From positions 1 to 18,796 of the forward strand of contig PUNZ01000155.1 in the NCBI GenBank assembly GCA_003551945.1: 18,796 nt of DNA. The letters run 5' to 3'. This document shows, piece after piece, positions 6,752-15,047 of this stretch; the stretch's first letter is position 1, and the number at the start of each line of letters is the position of its first letter. The notes beneath the pieces are model-generated. The model made no database searches. It saw nothing but the letters and a program-made list of their open reading frames with translations, and was not told where the DNA came from. Both the position numbers and the translations under genes were made by a program. Origin of the DNA: Halovenus sp. (lineage in GTDB: Archaea > Halobacteriota > Halobacteria > Halobacteriales > Haloarculaceae).

Positions 6752-8351
6752 GACTCCCGGTAAAGACCATCGTCACATCGTGCTCGTTTGCAGCCTCGAT
6801 AACCATATCGTCGTTTTTCGACCCACCGGGCTGAATGACCGCCTCGATTCCGGCATCAACTGCCTCCTCGATACCGTCCGGGAACGGGAAGAACGCATCT
6901 GATGCCATTACCGCGCCCTCGCTGTCTTTCCCTTCAACGTGTTCATCAGCCTTCATCCCAGCGAGTCTGACTGCATCGACTCGTGAGACCTGCCCCATCC
7001 CGATACCGACGGTCTCCGTCCCGTCGGCAAAGACGATAGCGTTGGATTTGACGTGTTTGATAGTCTGCCACGCAAACAGCATCGACTCCACCTGCTCGGC
7101 TGTCGGCTCGCGCTCGGTGACGACTTCCAAATCCTCACCAGTCAACCGTTGGTCATCTCGTTCCTGCAACAAGCGCCCGCCAGCAAGCGGTTTTTCCGCC
7201 AGTGATTCGCCGCTTCGCTCCTCGGCAAACGGGCCGACATCAAGGACTCGAAGGTTCTGTTTCTCGGTCAAGACATCGAGCGCGTCATCGGTGTACGCCG
7301 GCGCAACGACAACCTCCTTGAACGAATCGACAATCTGTTCGGCCGTTTCGGCGTCACACGTTCGGTTAAGCGCAACGATGCCCCCAAAGGCGCTCATCGG
7401 GTCCGTCGAGAGGGCACGTTCATAGGCGTCTGCGAGTGTGTCCGCCGTTGCACAGCCAGCGGGGTTCGTGTGTTTAATCACTGCAGCAGCGGGTTCATCG
7501 AACTCCTTGATGAGTTCAAGCGCAGCGTCAGCGTCGTTGTAGTTGTTGTACGAAAGTGCTTTGGCCCCCTCATTCAGTTGCTCAGCGTGGACGACGGTTG
7601 CGCCACGTGCAGTGTTATCGACGTACAGTGCGGCATCCTGGTGTGGGTTTTCGCCATATCGGAGCGTCTCTCCGCGGTCATTTCGGACAAGTCGGCGGGC
7701 TGGGAACGCACCACCACTGTCGACGTCAACGTGGACCTGATTCGCCTCGGTATCGACGATGACCGAATCGGTGGCGAACCACTCGACAGCACGGGGATAC
7801 GCGGCAAATTCACCGTCATAGAGTACACGTTCTTTCAGCGTTTCGACGGTATCTTCGTCGTAGACTGGGATTGGTTCCTGTGTCACAATGGGACCGGAAT
7901 CAACCAGTTCCTCCTTAACTTCCCCTTCCTCGTCAGTGGCATCGGTGACAACGTGGACGGTACAACCCGTGACCGACACGCCAGCCGCAAGCGCGTCGCC
8001 CCAGGCATCCATCCCAGGAAACGACGGCAGTAACGATGGGTGGACGTTGAGCGTCGTCGGCATCGCATCAAGGAAGGTGTCCGAGAGGATGCGCATGTAG
8101 CCATCAAGGCAGACAAGGTCAATGTCGTATTCCGAGAGTGCCTCGACGACACGTTTCTCGTGCGCTTTTCTGGATTCACCCTCTTGCATCGGAACGACTT
8201 CCGTCGGGATACCACGTGCCTCGGCCGCATCAAGCACCGGTGCATCCGGTTTGTTGGTGAGAATGACAGCAAACGTCGCCCCACCAGGCGACGAATCAGC
8301 GATGTTCAGCAGGTTCCGCCCGCGATTACTTGCCATTCCGGCGAGTTTCAT
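6732..8351 (-). CDS. purNH: Fused glycinamide ribonucleotide formyltransferase and AICAR formyltransferase
   Basis: A 539-residue fusion acting in purine synthesis. Residues 1 to about 195 are a PurN domain: nucleotide loop MASNRGRNLLN, catalytic Asn102 and His104 in NVHPSLLPSFPG and Asp151 in DSGPI. About ten acidic residues are inserted between HVVTDATD and that aspartate, breaking the usual family spacing. Residues about 215-539 are the AICAR formyltransferase half of PurH, with LRYGENPHQ (230-238), KHTNPAGCA (293-301), SAFGGIVALN and the terminal FTGSRCFRHD. The IMP cyclohydrolase half of bacterial PurH is absent; haloarchaea are known to use the separate enzyme PurO, and their PurNH fusion is established. 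I start at ATG 8351, because it leads straight into the PurN strand; an ATG at 8378 would add nine residues without homology. It diverges from menF. Confidence 0.94.
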   Translation of the reverse strand: MKLAGMASNRGRNLLNIADSSPGGATFAVILTNKPDAPVLDAAEARGIPTEVVPMQEGESRKAHEKRVVEALSEYDIDLVCLDGYMRILSDTFLDAMPTTLNVHPSLLPSFPGMDAWGDALAAGVSVTGCTVHVVTDATDEEGEVKEELVDSGPIVTQEPIPVYDEDTVETLKERVLYDGEFAAYPRAVEWFATDSVIVDTEANQVHVDVDSGGAFPARRLVRNDRGETLRYGENPHQDAALYVDNTARGATVVHAEQLNEGAKALSYNNYNDADAALELIKEFDEPAAAVIKHTNPAGCATADTLADAYERALSTDPMSAFGGIVALNRTCDAETAEQIVDSFKEVVVAPAYTDDALDVLTEKQNLRVLDVGPFAEERSGESLAEKPLAGGRLLQERDDQRLTGEDLEVVTEREPTAEQVESMLFAWQTIKHVKSNAIVFADGTETVGIGMGQVSRVDAVRLAGMKADEHVEGKDSEGAVMASDAFFPFPDGIEEAVDAGIEAVIQPGGSKNDDMVIEAANEHDVTMVFTGSRCFRHD

Positions 8352-8439
8352 ATGCGAATTCCGGACCGGTGAGCGCAAAGGCGTTGCGACTTTCCATTCG
8401 ACAGAGTTGGCACCCGAGAGAACAGTTGAATAGTTAGGC

Positions 8440-8445
8440 TAAAAC
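8440..8445 (+). promoter_or_regulatory. Probable TATA box of the menF-menD operon
   Basis: TAAAAC is centred about 28 bases before the ATG at 8471. It is only 17 bases from the in-frame GTG at 8459, which makes that earlier start unlikely. Confidence 0.5.
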
Positions 8446-8470
8446 GTGCAGAAACCAAGTGAAAGTAGGA

Positions 8471-9829
8471 ATGGAACCGACGGGGAGCGAGGCGACGATG
8501 GCGCAGGCAGGGCAGAATGGAGCGGTGCAGACCTGTCAGGTCGAGCCACCAGCCATCCGTGCTGTCCTCCATTCGTTTGAGCGCCCACGAACCGCGTGGG
8601 TCGATATCCGACACGACGGAGACTCGTCCGCCCCCGTTACGGTGATTGCCGGCGGGTCAGCGACGACGCTGACTGCGAACGGCACTGACCGATTTACACA
8701 GATTAAACAACGTGCGAACGACCTGTTCGCCGACCTCTCAGGAACAAACATCTCCCACGAAGCACGACCGCGACTGTTTGGTGGGTTTGCATTTACCGAT
8801 ACCCACAACCCCGACACCAGTGAAACGTGGACCGGGTATTCCGGTGCAGAGTTTGTTCTTCCGGCAATCCAGCTCGTCATCACTGAGGAGACCGCGTGGC
8901 TAACTGCCGCTGCGGTCGGCCCGAATGCCGAGTTGACCGCCCGACAGCGGCTCGAAACGTGGCGTGATCGGCTTGCGGCCCTCCCAGAGCTTGCAGTCGG
9001 GACGCGACCGGGCGTTCGGGAACTAACAGCAAACCCAGAGCGTGACCGCTGGCGAACACAGGTCGAAGCGGCAACCGACCGTATCAAAGACGGCCACCTT
9101 CGAAAGGTTGTGCTTGCCCAATCGGTCAGGGCCTCGCTCAATAACCGGGCACAGGTGACGGATATTCTCTATCGGCTGGGGCAGGACTATCCGAACTGTT
9201 ATCGGTTTTTGTTCGAACCACAGACCGGTGGCGCGTTTTTCGGTGCAACACCGGAACGGCTGGTTAAACGAACCGGAACACAGGTTGAAACCGAGGCACT
9301 CGCTGGCTCGATTGGGCGAGGCGAGACAGAAGCGGAAGATGACCAACTTGCGCAGGAGCTGCTCGATAGCGAGAAAAACGCACACGAACACCAGCTCGTC
9401 GTCGATACGGTTCGGAATCAACTGTCCTCGCTGACGAAAGATGTTCACTGTGGTGAGCGCTCGATTCGCCGGCTTGCGAACGTCCAGCATATCCACACCC
9501 CGATTACCGCGACGCTGACACACGATGAACATATCCTCTCGCTTGTGGAGGCTCTCCACCCGACTCCTGCCGTCGGCGGGTTGCCACCAGCCGAAGCACT
9601 GGCGACAATCCGGGAAACTGAAGCGTTTGAGCGTGGCTGGTATGCAGCTCCTGTCGGGTGGTTTGATGCCGACGGGGATGGGGAGTTTGCTGTGGCAATC
9701 CGTTCAGGAATCGCCACGGACCGGGAGGTAACGCTTTTTGCCGGTGCAGGAATCGTTGCGGATAGCGAACCTGACCGCGAGTACGAAGAGCTACAATTAA
9801 AATATCGGCCGGTGCTCAACGAACTTGAA
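8471..9829 (+). CDS. menF: Isochorismate synthase
   Basis: This cytosolic enzyme converts chorismate to isochorismate, the entry step to menaquinone. The 453-residue protein has the chorismate-binding fold in its C-terminal two thirds. KVVLAQS (Lys212, the expected general base), ETEALAGSIGRG (from 273), EHQLVVDTVR, VQHIHTPI, LHPTPAVGGLP, ERGWYAAPVGW and LFAGAGIVADSEPDREYEE, holding the magnesium-binding glutamates, are all present in order. Lysine rather than another residue at the 212 position and the pairing with menD favour isochorismate synthase over anthranilate or aminodeoxychorismate synthase. The N-terminal 180 residues are more variable, as is normal. The stop codon shares ATGA with the menD start, so the two genes are one operon. 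The coding sequence ends at the TGA finishing at 9832; the coordinate here stops before the shared bases. Confidence 0.94.
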
Positions 9830-11634
9830 TGACTGCACCAAACCGGAACACTTTGTGGGCGACCACACTCGTGGATGAGCTTGCGAAAAGTGGGATTGGT
9901 GCAGCCTGTCTCTCACCGGGGAGTCGGTCGACACCCCTCACGCTCGCCTTTGCCAGCCATCCGGAAATAGAGACGTTCTCTCATCTTGATGAGCGTTCAG
10001 GCGGGTTCTTTGCACTCGGTCGGGCCCGCCAAACTGGGGCGCCAACAGCACTCGTCTGCACTTCTGGGACTGCCGCTGCAAACTTTCATCCGGCTGTGCT
10101 CGAAGCGAGCGAAAGCCGTGTTCCGTTGGTCGTGCTGACTGCGGACCGGCCTCGGGAGTTGCTTGATAGCGGGGCAAACCAGACAACCGACCAAACAAAG
10201 CTCTATGGCGACGCAGTACGGTGGTATCGGTCGCTTGCTGACCCAGAAGCTGATGGAAGAAAGCTGCGCTCGCTGCGGACGACGGCTGCTCGGGCAGTTT
10301 CACACGCGATGGGAACTCCCGCTGGACCAGTCCACCTGAACGTTCCCTTCCGGAAGCCACTTGAGCCGACCCCAGTCGCTGAAGACGTTCCCGAGACATT
10401 CGAACGCGAGGAACCACTCGCGGTAACTGGCCGCGACGGACCGTTCGTGGCCGTCACTCAAGGAACGAGAGCGCCAGACGAAGGGGTTGTCGAGGCGTAC
10501 GCAACCGCCATCGACAGCGTAGACCGTGGATTAATTGTCTGCGGGCCAGCAGATAATACACCCCTGACAGTTGCAGGACTGTCTGCGTTGGCAGAGGCGA
10601 CCGACTTTCCTGTGCTTGCAGACCCGCTTTCGGGCCATCGGTTCGGGCCGCACGTGACCGAACAACCAATCTGTGGGGGTTACGACTCATATCTCGACGG
10701 CGCAGCCAGCGACCCTGCCGTTCCTGACCCAGAGTTTGTCATTCGATTCGGTGCCTCTCCGACATCGAAAGTGCTCCGCAAGTATCTTGCCGCTGTGGAG
10801 GCACGACAGGTTATCGTGGACCCTGCCGGCGGGTGGCGTGAGGCCGAGTTCACGGCAAGCGACCTCGTCGTTTCGGACCCGACCGCGTTTGCGACGGCGG
10901 TCTCCGAACGGCTCCGCTCGCAGGACACACCATCCTCAACACGTTCAGCGTATCGCGAAGTTATCATGCAGTTGGAAGACGCCTACTGGGGGACAGTCGA
11001 AACCGAAGCTACAGGGACGTGGTACGAAGGTGCTATCCTCAACACGGTGTGTTCGCTCGCACCTGACCCAACAACGGTGTTCGTCTCCAACAGCATGCCC
11101 GTCCGAGATGCGGACCGCTTTGGCCGTCCCGATGCTGCGACGTTGACAGTGCTCGGAAACCGTGGCGTGAGCGGTATCGATGGCATTATTTCCACCGCCC
11201 TTGGTGCTGGGAGTGCAACCGATGACCCGCTTGTACTTGTCACCGGCGACCTCGCATTCTATCACGATATGAACGGCTTGCTCGCAGTACAGCGGTGCAA
11301 TGTCGACGCAACCATTGTCGTTATTGACAACGATGGGGGCGGCATCTTCAATATGCTGCCTATCGCCGAGTTCGATCCACCGTTCACCGAGCAGTTTCTG
11401 ACGCCACACGGGTTGGATTTCGAACCGGTGGGTTCGCTCTATGGCTGCTCGTTCGAGCGGATTGACTCGCTCAGTCGGTTTGAATCGGCATACGAGCAGT
11501 CGGTTGCAACTACTGGGACGGATATCCTGTGTCTCACTATCGATGGTCAGGAGAGTCACAAGTTCCGCAAGAAGGTGCATGAAACCGTGAAAGCGCAACG
11601 AGAATCCTGGCTTGCAAAAGAGGACGAAGAATAG
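9829..11634 (+). CDS. menD: 2-succinyl-5-enolpyruvyl-6-hydroxy-3-cyclohexene-1-carboxylate synthase (SEPHCHC synthase)
   Basis: A 601-residue thiamine-diphosphate enzyme that joins isochorismate to 2-oxoglutarate with loss of CO2, the step directly after MenF. The N-terminal domain has SPGSRSTP (29-36), the cofactor-activating glutamate Glu55 in HLDERSGGFFALG, and TSGTAAANFHPAV. The C-terminal domain has the diphosphate/magnesium segment GDLAFYHDMNG (473-483) and DNDGGGIF (500-507). The length is slightly above the bacterial enzymes, as expected for haloarchaea. Its ATG overlaps the menF stop by four bases (ATGA), giving translational coupling. Later menaquinone genes are not in the window; the gene after it runs in the opposite direction. 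Confidence 0.95.
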   Translation: MTAPNRNTLWATTLVDELAKSGIGAACLSPGSRSTPLTLAFASHPEIETFSHLDERSGGFFALGRARQTGAPTALVCTSGTAAANFHPAVLEASESRVPLVVLTADRPRELLDSGANQTTDQTKLYGDAVRWYRSLADPEADGRKLRSLRTTAARAVSHAMGTPAGPVHLNVPFRKPLEPTPVAEDVPETFEREEPLAVTGRDGPFVAVTQGTRAPDEGVVEAYATAIDSVDRGLIVCGPADNTPLTVAGLSALAEATDFPVLADPLSGHRFGPHVTEQPICGGYDSYLDGAASDPAVPDPEFVIRFGASPTSKVLRKYLAAVEARQVIVDPAGGWREAEFTASDLVVSDPTAFATAVSERLRSQDTPSSTRSAYREVIMQLEDAYWGTVETEATGTWYEGAILNTVCSLAPDPTTVFVSNSMPVRDADRFGRPDAATLTVLGNRGVSGIDGIISTALGAGSATDDPLVLVTGDLAFYHDMNGLLAVQRCNVDATIVVIDNDGGGIFNMLPIAEFDPPFTEQFLTPHGLDFEPVGSLYGCSFERIDSLSRFESAYEQSVATTGTDILCLTIDGQESHKFRKKVHETVKAQRESWLAKEDEE

Positions 11635-11657
11635 TCGCGCTGGTCCGTAACACGCTG

Positions 11658-12155
11658 TTACTCCAAATCAAGTTCGTGGACCCACCCCTCGCGCCCGGGT
11701 GTGAGGTTCCCGTGCTCATCAATTTCGCCCCGGACAATGCGGGTTGAAGAGATGATCTCACCATCCTCGGCACGCACGTGCGGGACGACCACCAGCTCAA
11801 GCAGCGAGTGGCCACTCTCACGACGGATTTCGTTGATTCGCTTGCCGCCTGTTTTCGTCTCCGGCGACACAATAAGGACATCAAACTGTGGTTCGGTTGC
11901 GATGCCAGTTGGTTCAGTCAGTTTTCGGATGGTATACTCGCGCTCGTATTCGTCAGCGAACGCAACGAGTTCGTCTGCGAGTTCCTCACGACGAACATCG
12001 TAGGGTCGAATTGGTCGGTCCTTATGTCGGGTTCGGGGAGCAAGGTCATCACTCGTCAGTCCGATAGTTACGTCCCCAAGTTCGAATGCGCGGTCGAACA
12101 GCGCCCGGTGACCATCGTGAACAGGGTCAAACGTTCCACCCAGCGCGACGTTCAT
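11658..12155 (-). CDS. coaD: Phosphopantetheine adenylyltransferase, archaeal type
   Basis: A 165-residue cytosolic enzyme that transfers AMP from ATP to 4'-phosphopantetheine, giving dephospho-CoA, the penultimate step in coenzyme A synthesis. It is a nucleotidyltransferase: GGTFDPVHDGH at 6-16 carries the HxGH signature (His13, His16) and IISSTRI at 134-140 is the second ATP-binding signature. A nearby SPETKTGGKRIN (97-108) is characteristic of the archaeal branch. The TAATTAA box upstream supports the ATG at 12155; an in-frame start at 12167 would add only four residues and is less well placed. The gene is convergent with menD (23 bases between stops). coaBC, which acts just before it in the pathway, lies 1 kb away beyond a regulator gene. 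Confidence 0.94.
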   Translation of the reverse strand: MNVALGGTFDPVHDGHRALFDRAFELGDVTIGLTSDDLAPRTRHKDRPIRPYDVRREELADELVAFADEYEREYTIRKLTEPTGIATEPQFDVLIVSPETKTGGKRINEIRRESGHSLLELVVVPHVRAEDGEIISSTRIVRGEIDEHGNLTPGREGWVHELDLE

Positions 12156-12180
12156 GTCCACCCTCACGATAGCTCAACGG

Positions 12181-12187
12181 TTAATTA
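12181..12187 (-). promoter_or_regulatory. Probable TATA box of coaD
   Basis: The minus strand reads TAATTAA, 26-32 bases before the ATG at 12155, a strong match in sequence and spacing for a leaderless transcript. Confidence 0.6.
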
Positions 12188-12248
12188 CTTCGACTGCCGT
12201 CCACATACTGTGAGAAAGCTAACACAACGGTCTGCAGAATTGCAAATC

Positions 12249-12371
12249 GTCTCATAGTGATTAGTGCGGTACTTTTCGTGACTCTGGCACGGCGATTGCT
12301 GTCTCACAGTGTGTGACATACATTTTGCGCTGCCACGGCGGTAAAGACTCGCAAGAATCACTATCAGTCGG
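12249..12371. repeat. 123-bp intergenic element, copy B, with terminal inverted repeats
   Basis: This is the partner of the element at 2941-3063, collinear with no gaps and about 68 percent identical. The inverted ends are better preserved here: CTCATAGTGATTAGTGCG on the left and, on the opposite strand, CTGATAGTGATTCTTGCG on the right (16 of 20 identical over the terminal twenty bases). It lies between coaD and the regulator gene, and its right end covers the last codons and stop of the regulator gene. That position suggests that the element inserted at, or has supplied, the end of that gene. Confidence 0.75.
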
Positions 12372-13035
12372 TGGTGTTGTCGTCTGCTCCGTCACCAGCC
12401 TCGTCACTGACATCAGTTGATTGCTGGCCGGAGTCGGCGTCCTGTTCATCGACATCGGTCTCTCTGTCAACATCGTCAGAGTGCTCCTCGGTGCCGTTGG
12501 CGCTGTGACTCGATGCTAACTCATCTCCTTCAGTCACCGTGATTCGAACCGGTTCGTCCTCACTTTCACTGGAGCTTCGGTCAAGGAGTCTGTCGAGGTT
12601 AAAGACCTTGTTAAGTTGGTTCTGAACGTCATCAATCATCTCAGAAACCAGTTCACTCGGCGGCATAGCGCTGTACTCATAGGGGTTATTTCCTGCGCCG
12701 TCGTTCTGGCGTTTCTGTCGGTCAAGAACGTCTTCCTCGTGGAGTTCTGCCAGCGCCTCTCGGACTGTGCTTGGGTACAGACCAGTCCCCTCTGCGACTT
12801 CATCGCTCGTGCTCTCAGGATGCTGGCGAAGGTGGATGTAAATGCGTGCACGCGTCTCCGTATCGAGAATCCACGAAAGAAGGTCAATCACGCTCTCATC
12901 GAACTGTTCTCTGGCTCGGTCGGCCTCCTGTTCGATGCGTTCTCTGACATCTGCCCCCGAGTCGTGTTCCGTCTCGCCTTCTGGTGTAATATCGGTATCG
13001 ACGTCGTCTCCGTGTGGCGTCTCGTCTGCAGACAT
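12364..13035 (-). CDS. Winged-helix transcriptional regulator with long acidic tails
   Basis: 223 residues. A helix-turn-helix domain spans about residues 48-125: SWILDTETRARIYIHLRQHP, then STSDEVAEGTGLYPSTVREA (the recognition helix) and a wing before PYEYSAMPP. The N-terminal 45 residues and the C-terminal 70 are acidic low-complexity (Asp, Glu, Ser, Thr), with a likely short coiled helix at 128-152. This is a common haloarchaeal regulator layout; the ligand and targets cannot be read from sequence. The start at 13035 is the only reasonable ATG, with a TTTTTAT box 35-41 bases upstream. It lies between coaD on the same strand and the divergent coaBC, so control of coenzyme A genes is a reasonable guess only. 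The last codons lie inside repeat element B. Confidence 0.85.
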   Translation of the reverse strand: MSADETPHGDDVDTDITPEGETEHDSGADVRERIEQEADRAREQFDESVIDLLSWILDTETRARIYIHLRQHPESTSDEVAEGTGLYPSTVREALAELHEEDVLDRQKRQNDGAGNNPYEYSAMPPSELVSEMIDDVQNQLNKVFNLDRLLDRSSSESEDEPVRITVTEGDELASSHSANGTEEHSDDVDRETDVDEQDADSGQQSTDVSDEAGDGADDNTTD

Positions 13036-13069
13036 GCGTTGTTTCTAGAAGGACAAATGCGATTCCCTG

Positions 13070-13076
13070 ATAAAAA
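13070..13076 (-). promoter_or_regulatory. Probable TATA box of the winged-helix regulator gene
   Basis: On the minus strand TTTTTAT lies 35-41 bases before the ATG at 13035, implying a leader of roughly ten bases. It is 44 bases from the box of the divergent coaBC gene, so the two promoters are close enough to share a regulator site. Confidence 0.5.
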
Positions 13077-13119
13077 CCCTTGGCTCTGAGGAACACCCGT
13101 CGAGTCTCGCTATATCACC

Positions 13120-13127
13120 TTTATGTA
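13120..13127 (+). promoter_or_regulatory. Probable TATA box of coaBC
   Basis: TTTATGTA is centred about 27 bases before the ATG at 13150. The upstream in-frame ATG at 13123 lies within the box and therefore is unlikely to be used. Confidence 0.55.
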
Positions 13128-13149
13128 CACGCGGGCCAGCACTACGAGT

Positions 13150-14325
13150 ATGTTGAAGGGCGTCAACGTTGCGCTGGGTGTGTCAGGGTCGATTGGAGCA
13201 GTCAAAACTGTCGAGTTAGCCCACGAACTACGGAGACAGGGTGCAAGCGTCCGGGCAGTGATGACATCCGCAGCGACGGGAATCATCCACCCGTGGTCTG
13301 TGCAGTTTGCGACCAACAACCCAGTGGTGACGGAACTGACTGGCGCAATTGAACACGTTGAACTCTGCGGGACGGATGGGTGGGCTGACGTGCTGTTGCT
13401 TGCCCCCGTGACGGCAAACACCCTTGGAAAGCTTGCGGCATCAATAGACGATACGCCCGTGACCACGACCGCAACGACAGCCTTTGGCTCCGACATCCCA
13501 ATCGTCGCTGTCCCCGCAATGCACGAACCAATGTACGACCATCCCGGCGTGCTTGAGTCAATTGAGAAACTCGAATCCTGGGGCGTCCAGTTTGTCGACC
13601 CCAGAGTCGAGGAAGGAAAAGCAAAGATTGCCGAAGAACAGCGTATTGTCACCGAGGTAGCTCGGGCAACGACACCGGATTCACTGGCTGGACGGACCGT
13701 GATTATAACTAGCGGCGCAACCACGGAATCTATCGACCCAATCAGAACGCTTTCCAACCGCGCGAGTGGCCAAACAGGCCGAGCGGTCGCCCGTGCGTGT
13801 TATATTCGGGGAGCCAACGTCGTACTTGTCCACGATGGGCCCGATTACCCATGGGCGACAGTCGAGCAAGTTGAATCAGCGGCCGAGATGATTGCTGCAG
13901 TGACAGCCCATGCAGAAAGCGCTGATGCACTCATTTCTGCCGCCGCCATCTCCGACTATACCGTTGAGACTGCCACCGAGAAAATTCGTTCCGGACAGGA
14001 AACCTTGACGCTCACGCTTGAGCCGACGGCAAAGCTCATCGACACCGTGCGTGACACACATCCGAACCTCCCAATTGTCGGATTTAAAGCGGAGGCACCC
14101 GGAGTAGCGGCTGATGAGGAAACAACCTCAGAGGCACTTGTGACCCAGGCTCGACGAATTATGGACCGGGCAGACCTCTCGTTTGTCGTTGCAAACGACG
14201 CCCGTGTCATGGGTGCAGATACCACCAGCACACTGTTTGTCTACCCCGACAGCTTCGAGCCCTTCGACGGGTCAAAAGCGGCCCTCGGTGCGGAAATTGC
14301 AACACGCTTGGCGACGGAACTCTGA
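13150..14325 (+). CDS. coaBC: Bifunctional phosphopantothenoylcysteine decarboxylase / phosphopantothenate-cysteine ligase
   Basis: A 391-residue enzyme joining cysteine to 4'-phosphopantothenate and decarboxylating the product to phosphopantetheine. The N-terminal flavoprotein (CoaC) half has the flavin loop VSGSIGAVKT (11-20), the catalytic His69 in EHVEL, LLLAPVTANTLGKLA (83-97) and PAMHEPMY (122-129). In the last motif histidine stands where the bacterial PAMN signature has asparagine, a change I believe is usual in archaea. The ligase (CoaB) half starts near 181 with GRTVIITSGATTE and RTLSNRASGQTG and continues through AAAISDYTV, LEPTAKLI and IVGFKAEA. The product feeds CoaD, encoded 1 kb upstream on the other strand. 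Confidence 0.95.
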   Translation: MLKGVNVALGVSGSIGAVKTVELAHELRRQGASVRAVMTSAATGIIHPWSVQFATNNPVVTELTGAIEHVELCGTDGWADVLLLAPVTANTLGKLAASIDDTPVTTTATTAFGSDIPIVAVPAMHEPMYDHPGVLESIEKLESWGVQFVDPRVEEGKAKIAEEQRIVTEVARATTPDSLAGRTVIITSGATTESIDPIRTLSNRASGQTGRAVARACYIRGANVVLVHDGPDYPWATVEQVESAAEMIAAVTAHAESADALISAAAISDYTVETATEKIRSGQETLTLTLEPTAKLIDTVRDTHPNLPIVGFKAEAPGVAADEETTSEALVTQARRIMDRADLSFVVANDARVMGADTTSTLFVYPDSFEPFDGSKAALGAEIATRLATEL

Positions 14326-14486
14326 ATGATACACAAGAACACATAACATATACTAACTAATCGATTATCTTATACGTATCAGACACGTATATAGGTATAG
14401 AATACCTCGACGTGCTGCCCTTTACCTTTTCAACGCGTGAAACGGGCCCTGATGGTGGATAGCGCCGTCGTGTTCTGGTGAGACTC
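14326..14486 (+). promoter_or_regulatory. AT-rich upstream region of the pilin gene with several short palindromes
   Basis: About 80 bases from 14326 are much more AT-rich than the surrounding DNA. They include a TATATAG box at 14388-14394 and, directly after, the palindrome GGTAT-AGA-ATACC (14394-14406). Further on, TTTCA-ACGCG-TGAAA spans 14428-14442, next to a pyrimidine-rich TTTACCTTTT (14421-14430) that could be an alternative promoter box. No box lies at the leaderless distance from the ATG at 14487, so the pilin message probably has a leader of some 35-70 bases. GGTGA at 14476-14480 could act as ribosome binding site. Confidence 0.45.
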
Positions 14487-14936
14487 ATGATACACAACCA
14501 ATCAAACAGCAAAGACCGTGGAGTTAGCCCCGTCATCGGAGTCATTCTGATGGTTGCAATTACCGTCATCCTCGCAGCCGTCATCGCAACATTCGTCCTC
14601 GGACTGGGCGACCAACTGTCCGATAGTTCGCCATCAGCGAGTTTTTCGACGAGTGAAGTAGCCGGAAATTCGACTGGGAGCTGGGATGACGGAGAAGGTA
14701 ATGCTACCGTCGAATTCCGTCATACCGGTGGCCAAGACATTAGCGTGGACAATCTCCGAGTAAGCGGCTCGTCAGTACTGTCGAGTGGAGACCTCGCTGA
14801 TGCCGATGAAGACTGGGGTGGAACCATCTCAGCAGGAGACACAATTCGTGTCCCTGTGGAAGATGGTGATACCCGAATCAGCCTCATCTGGCAAAGCGGG
14901 GGTAGTTCATCCACACTGAGCACGTTCGAGCGGTAA
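14487..14936 (+). CDS. Type IV pilin, archaeal (class III signal peptide)
   Basis: A 149-residue exported structural protein. It has a short polar leader and the prepilin-peptidase site KDRG|VSPVIG (Gly12/Val13), then one hydrophobic helix (residues about 13-39, VSPVIGVILMVAITVILAAV). This is the hallmark of euryarchaeal pilins (PF07790/DUF1628 type) processed by PibD, where the helix packs the fibre core. The remainder is a Ser/Gly/Asp-rich beta domain, with two possible N-glycosylation sites (NSTG and NATV, around residues 52-75). The GTG at 14478 would add three residues; the ATG at 14487 has a partial Shine-Dalgarno GGTGA just upstream. It is a solitary pilin gene with no assembly ATPase beside it, so it must use machinery encoded elsewhere. 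Confidence 0.88.
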   Translation: MIHNQSNSKDRGVSPVIGVILMVAITVILAAVIATFVLGLGDQLSDSSPSASFSTSEVAGNSTGSWDDGEGNATVEFRHTGGQDISVDNLRVSGSSVLSSGDLADADEDWGGTISAGDTIRVPVEDGDTRISLIWQSGGSSSTLSTFER

Positions 14937-15013
14937 CCTCCCCTTTATTCGTTGCTGAGAGAATCGGAGAGACAGAGTCAGGGTTCCCGTCGAGTGGAAG
15001 CTTCCGACAGGTC

Positions 15014-15020
15014 TATATTT
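15014..15020 (+). promoter_or_regulatory. Probable TATA box of the small two-helix membrane protein gene
   Basis: TATATTT is centred 31 bases before the ATG at 15048, consistent with a nearly leaderless transcript. Confidence 0.55.
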
Positions 15021-15047
15021 CCGACCACCGAGAATTGAGACAATCAC

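Noticed and set aside
7470..8033. A 187-residue plus-strand reading frame opposite purNH
   Set aside because: It lies wholly antisense to the securely identified purNH gene, has no motif and no haloarchaeal acidic character; such long antisense frames are common in this base composition.
10945..11598. A 217-residue minus-strand reading frame opposite menD
   Set aside because: It is antisense to menD, which has all its catalytic motifs in the plus frame. The antisense protein is Arg/His/Cys-rich and unlike a halophile protein.
12261..12473. Small minus-strand frame through element B as a conserved protein
   Set aside because: Differences from copy A fall evenly over codon positions, and the frame also overlaps the regulator gene in another frame.
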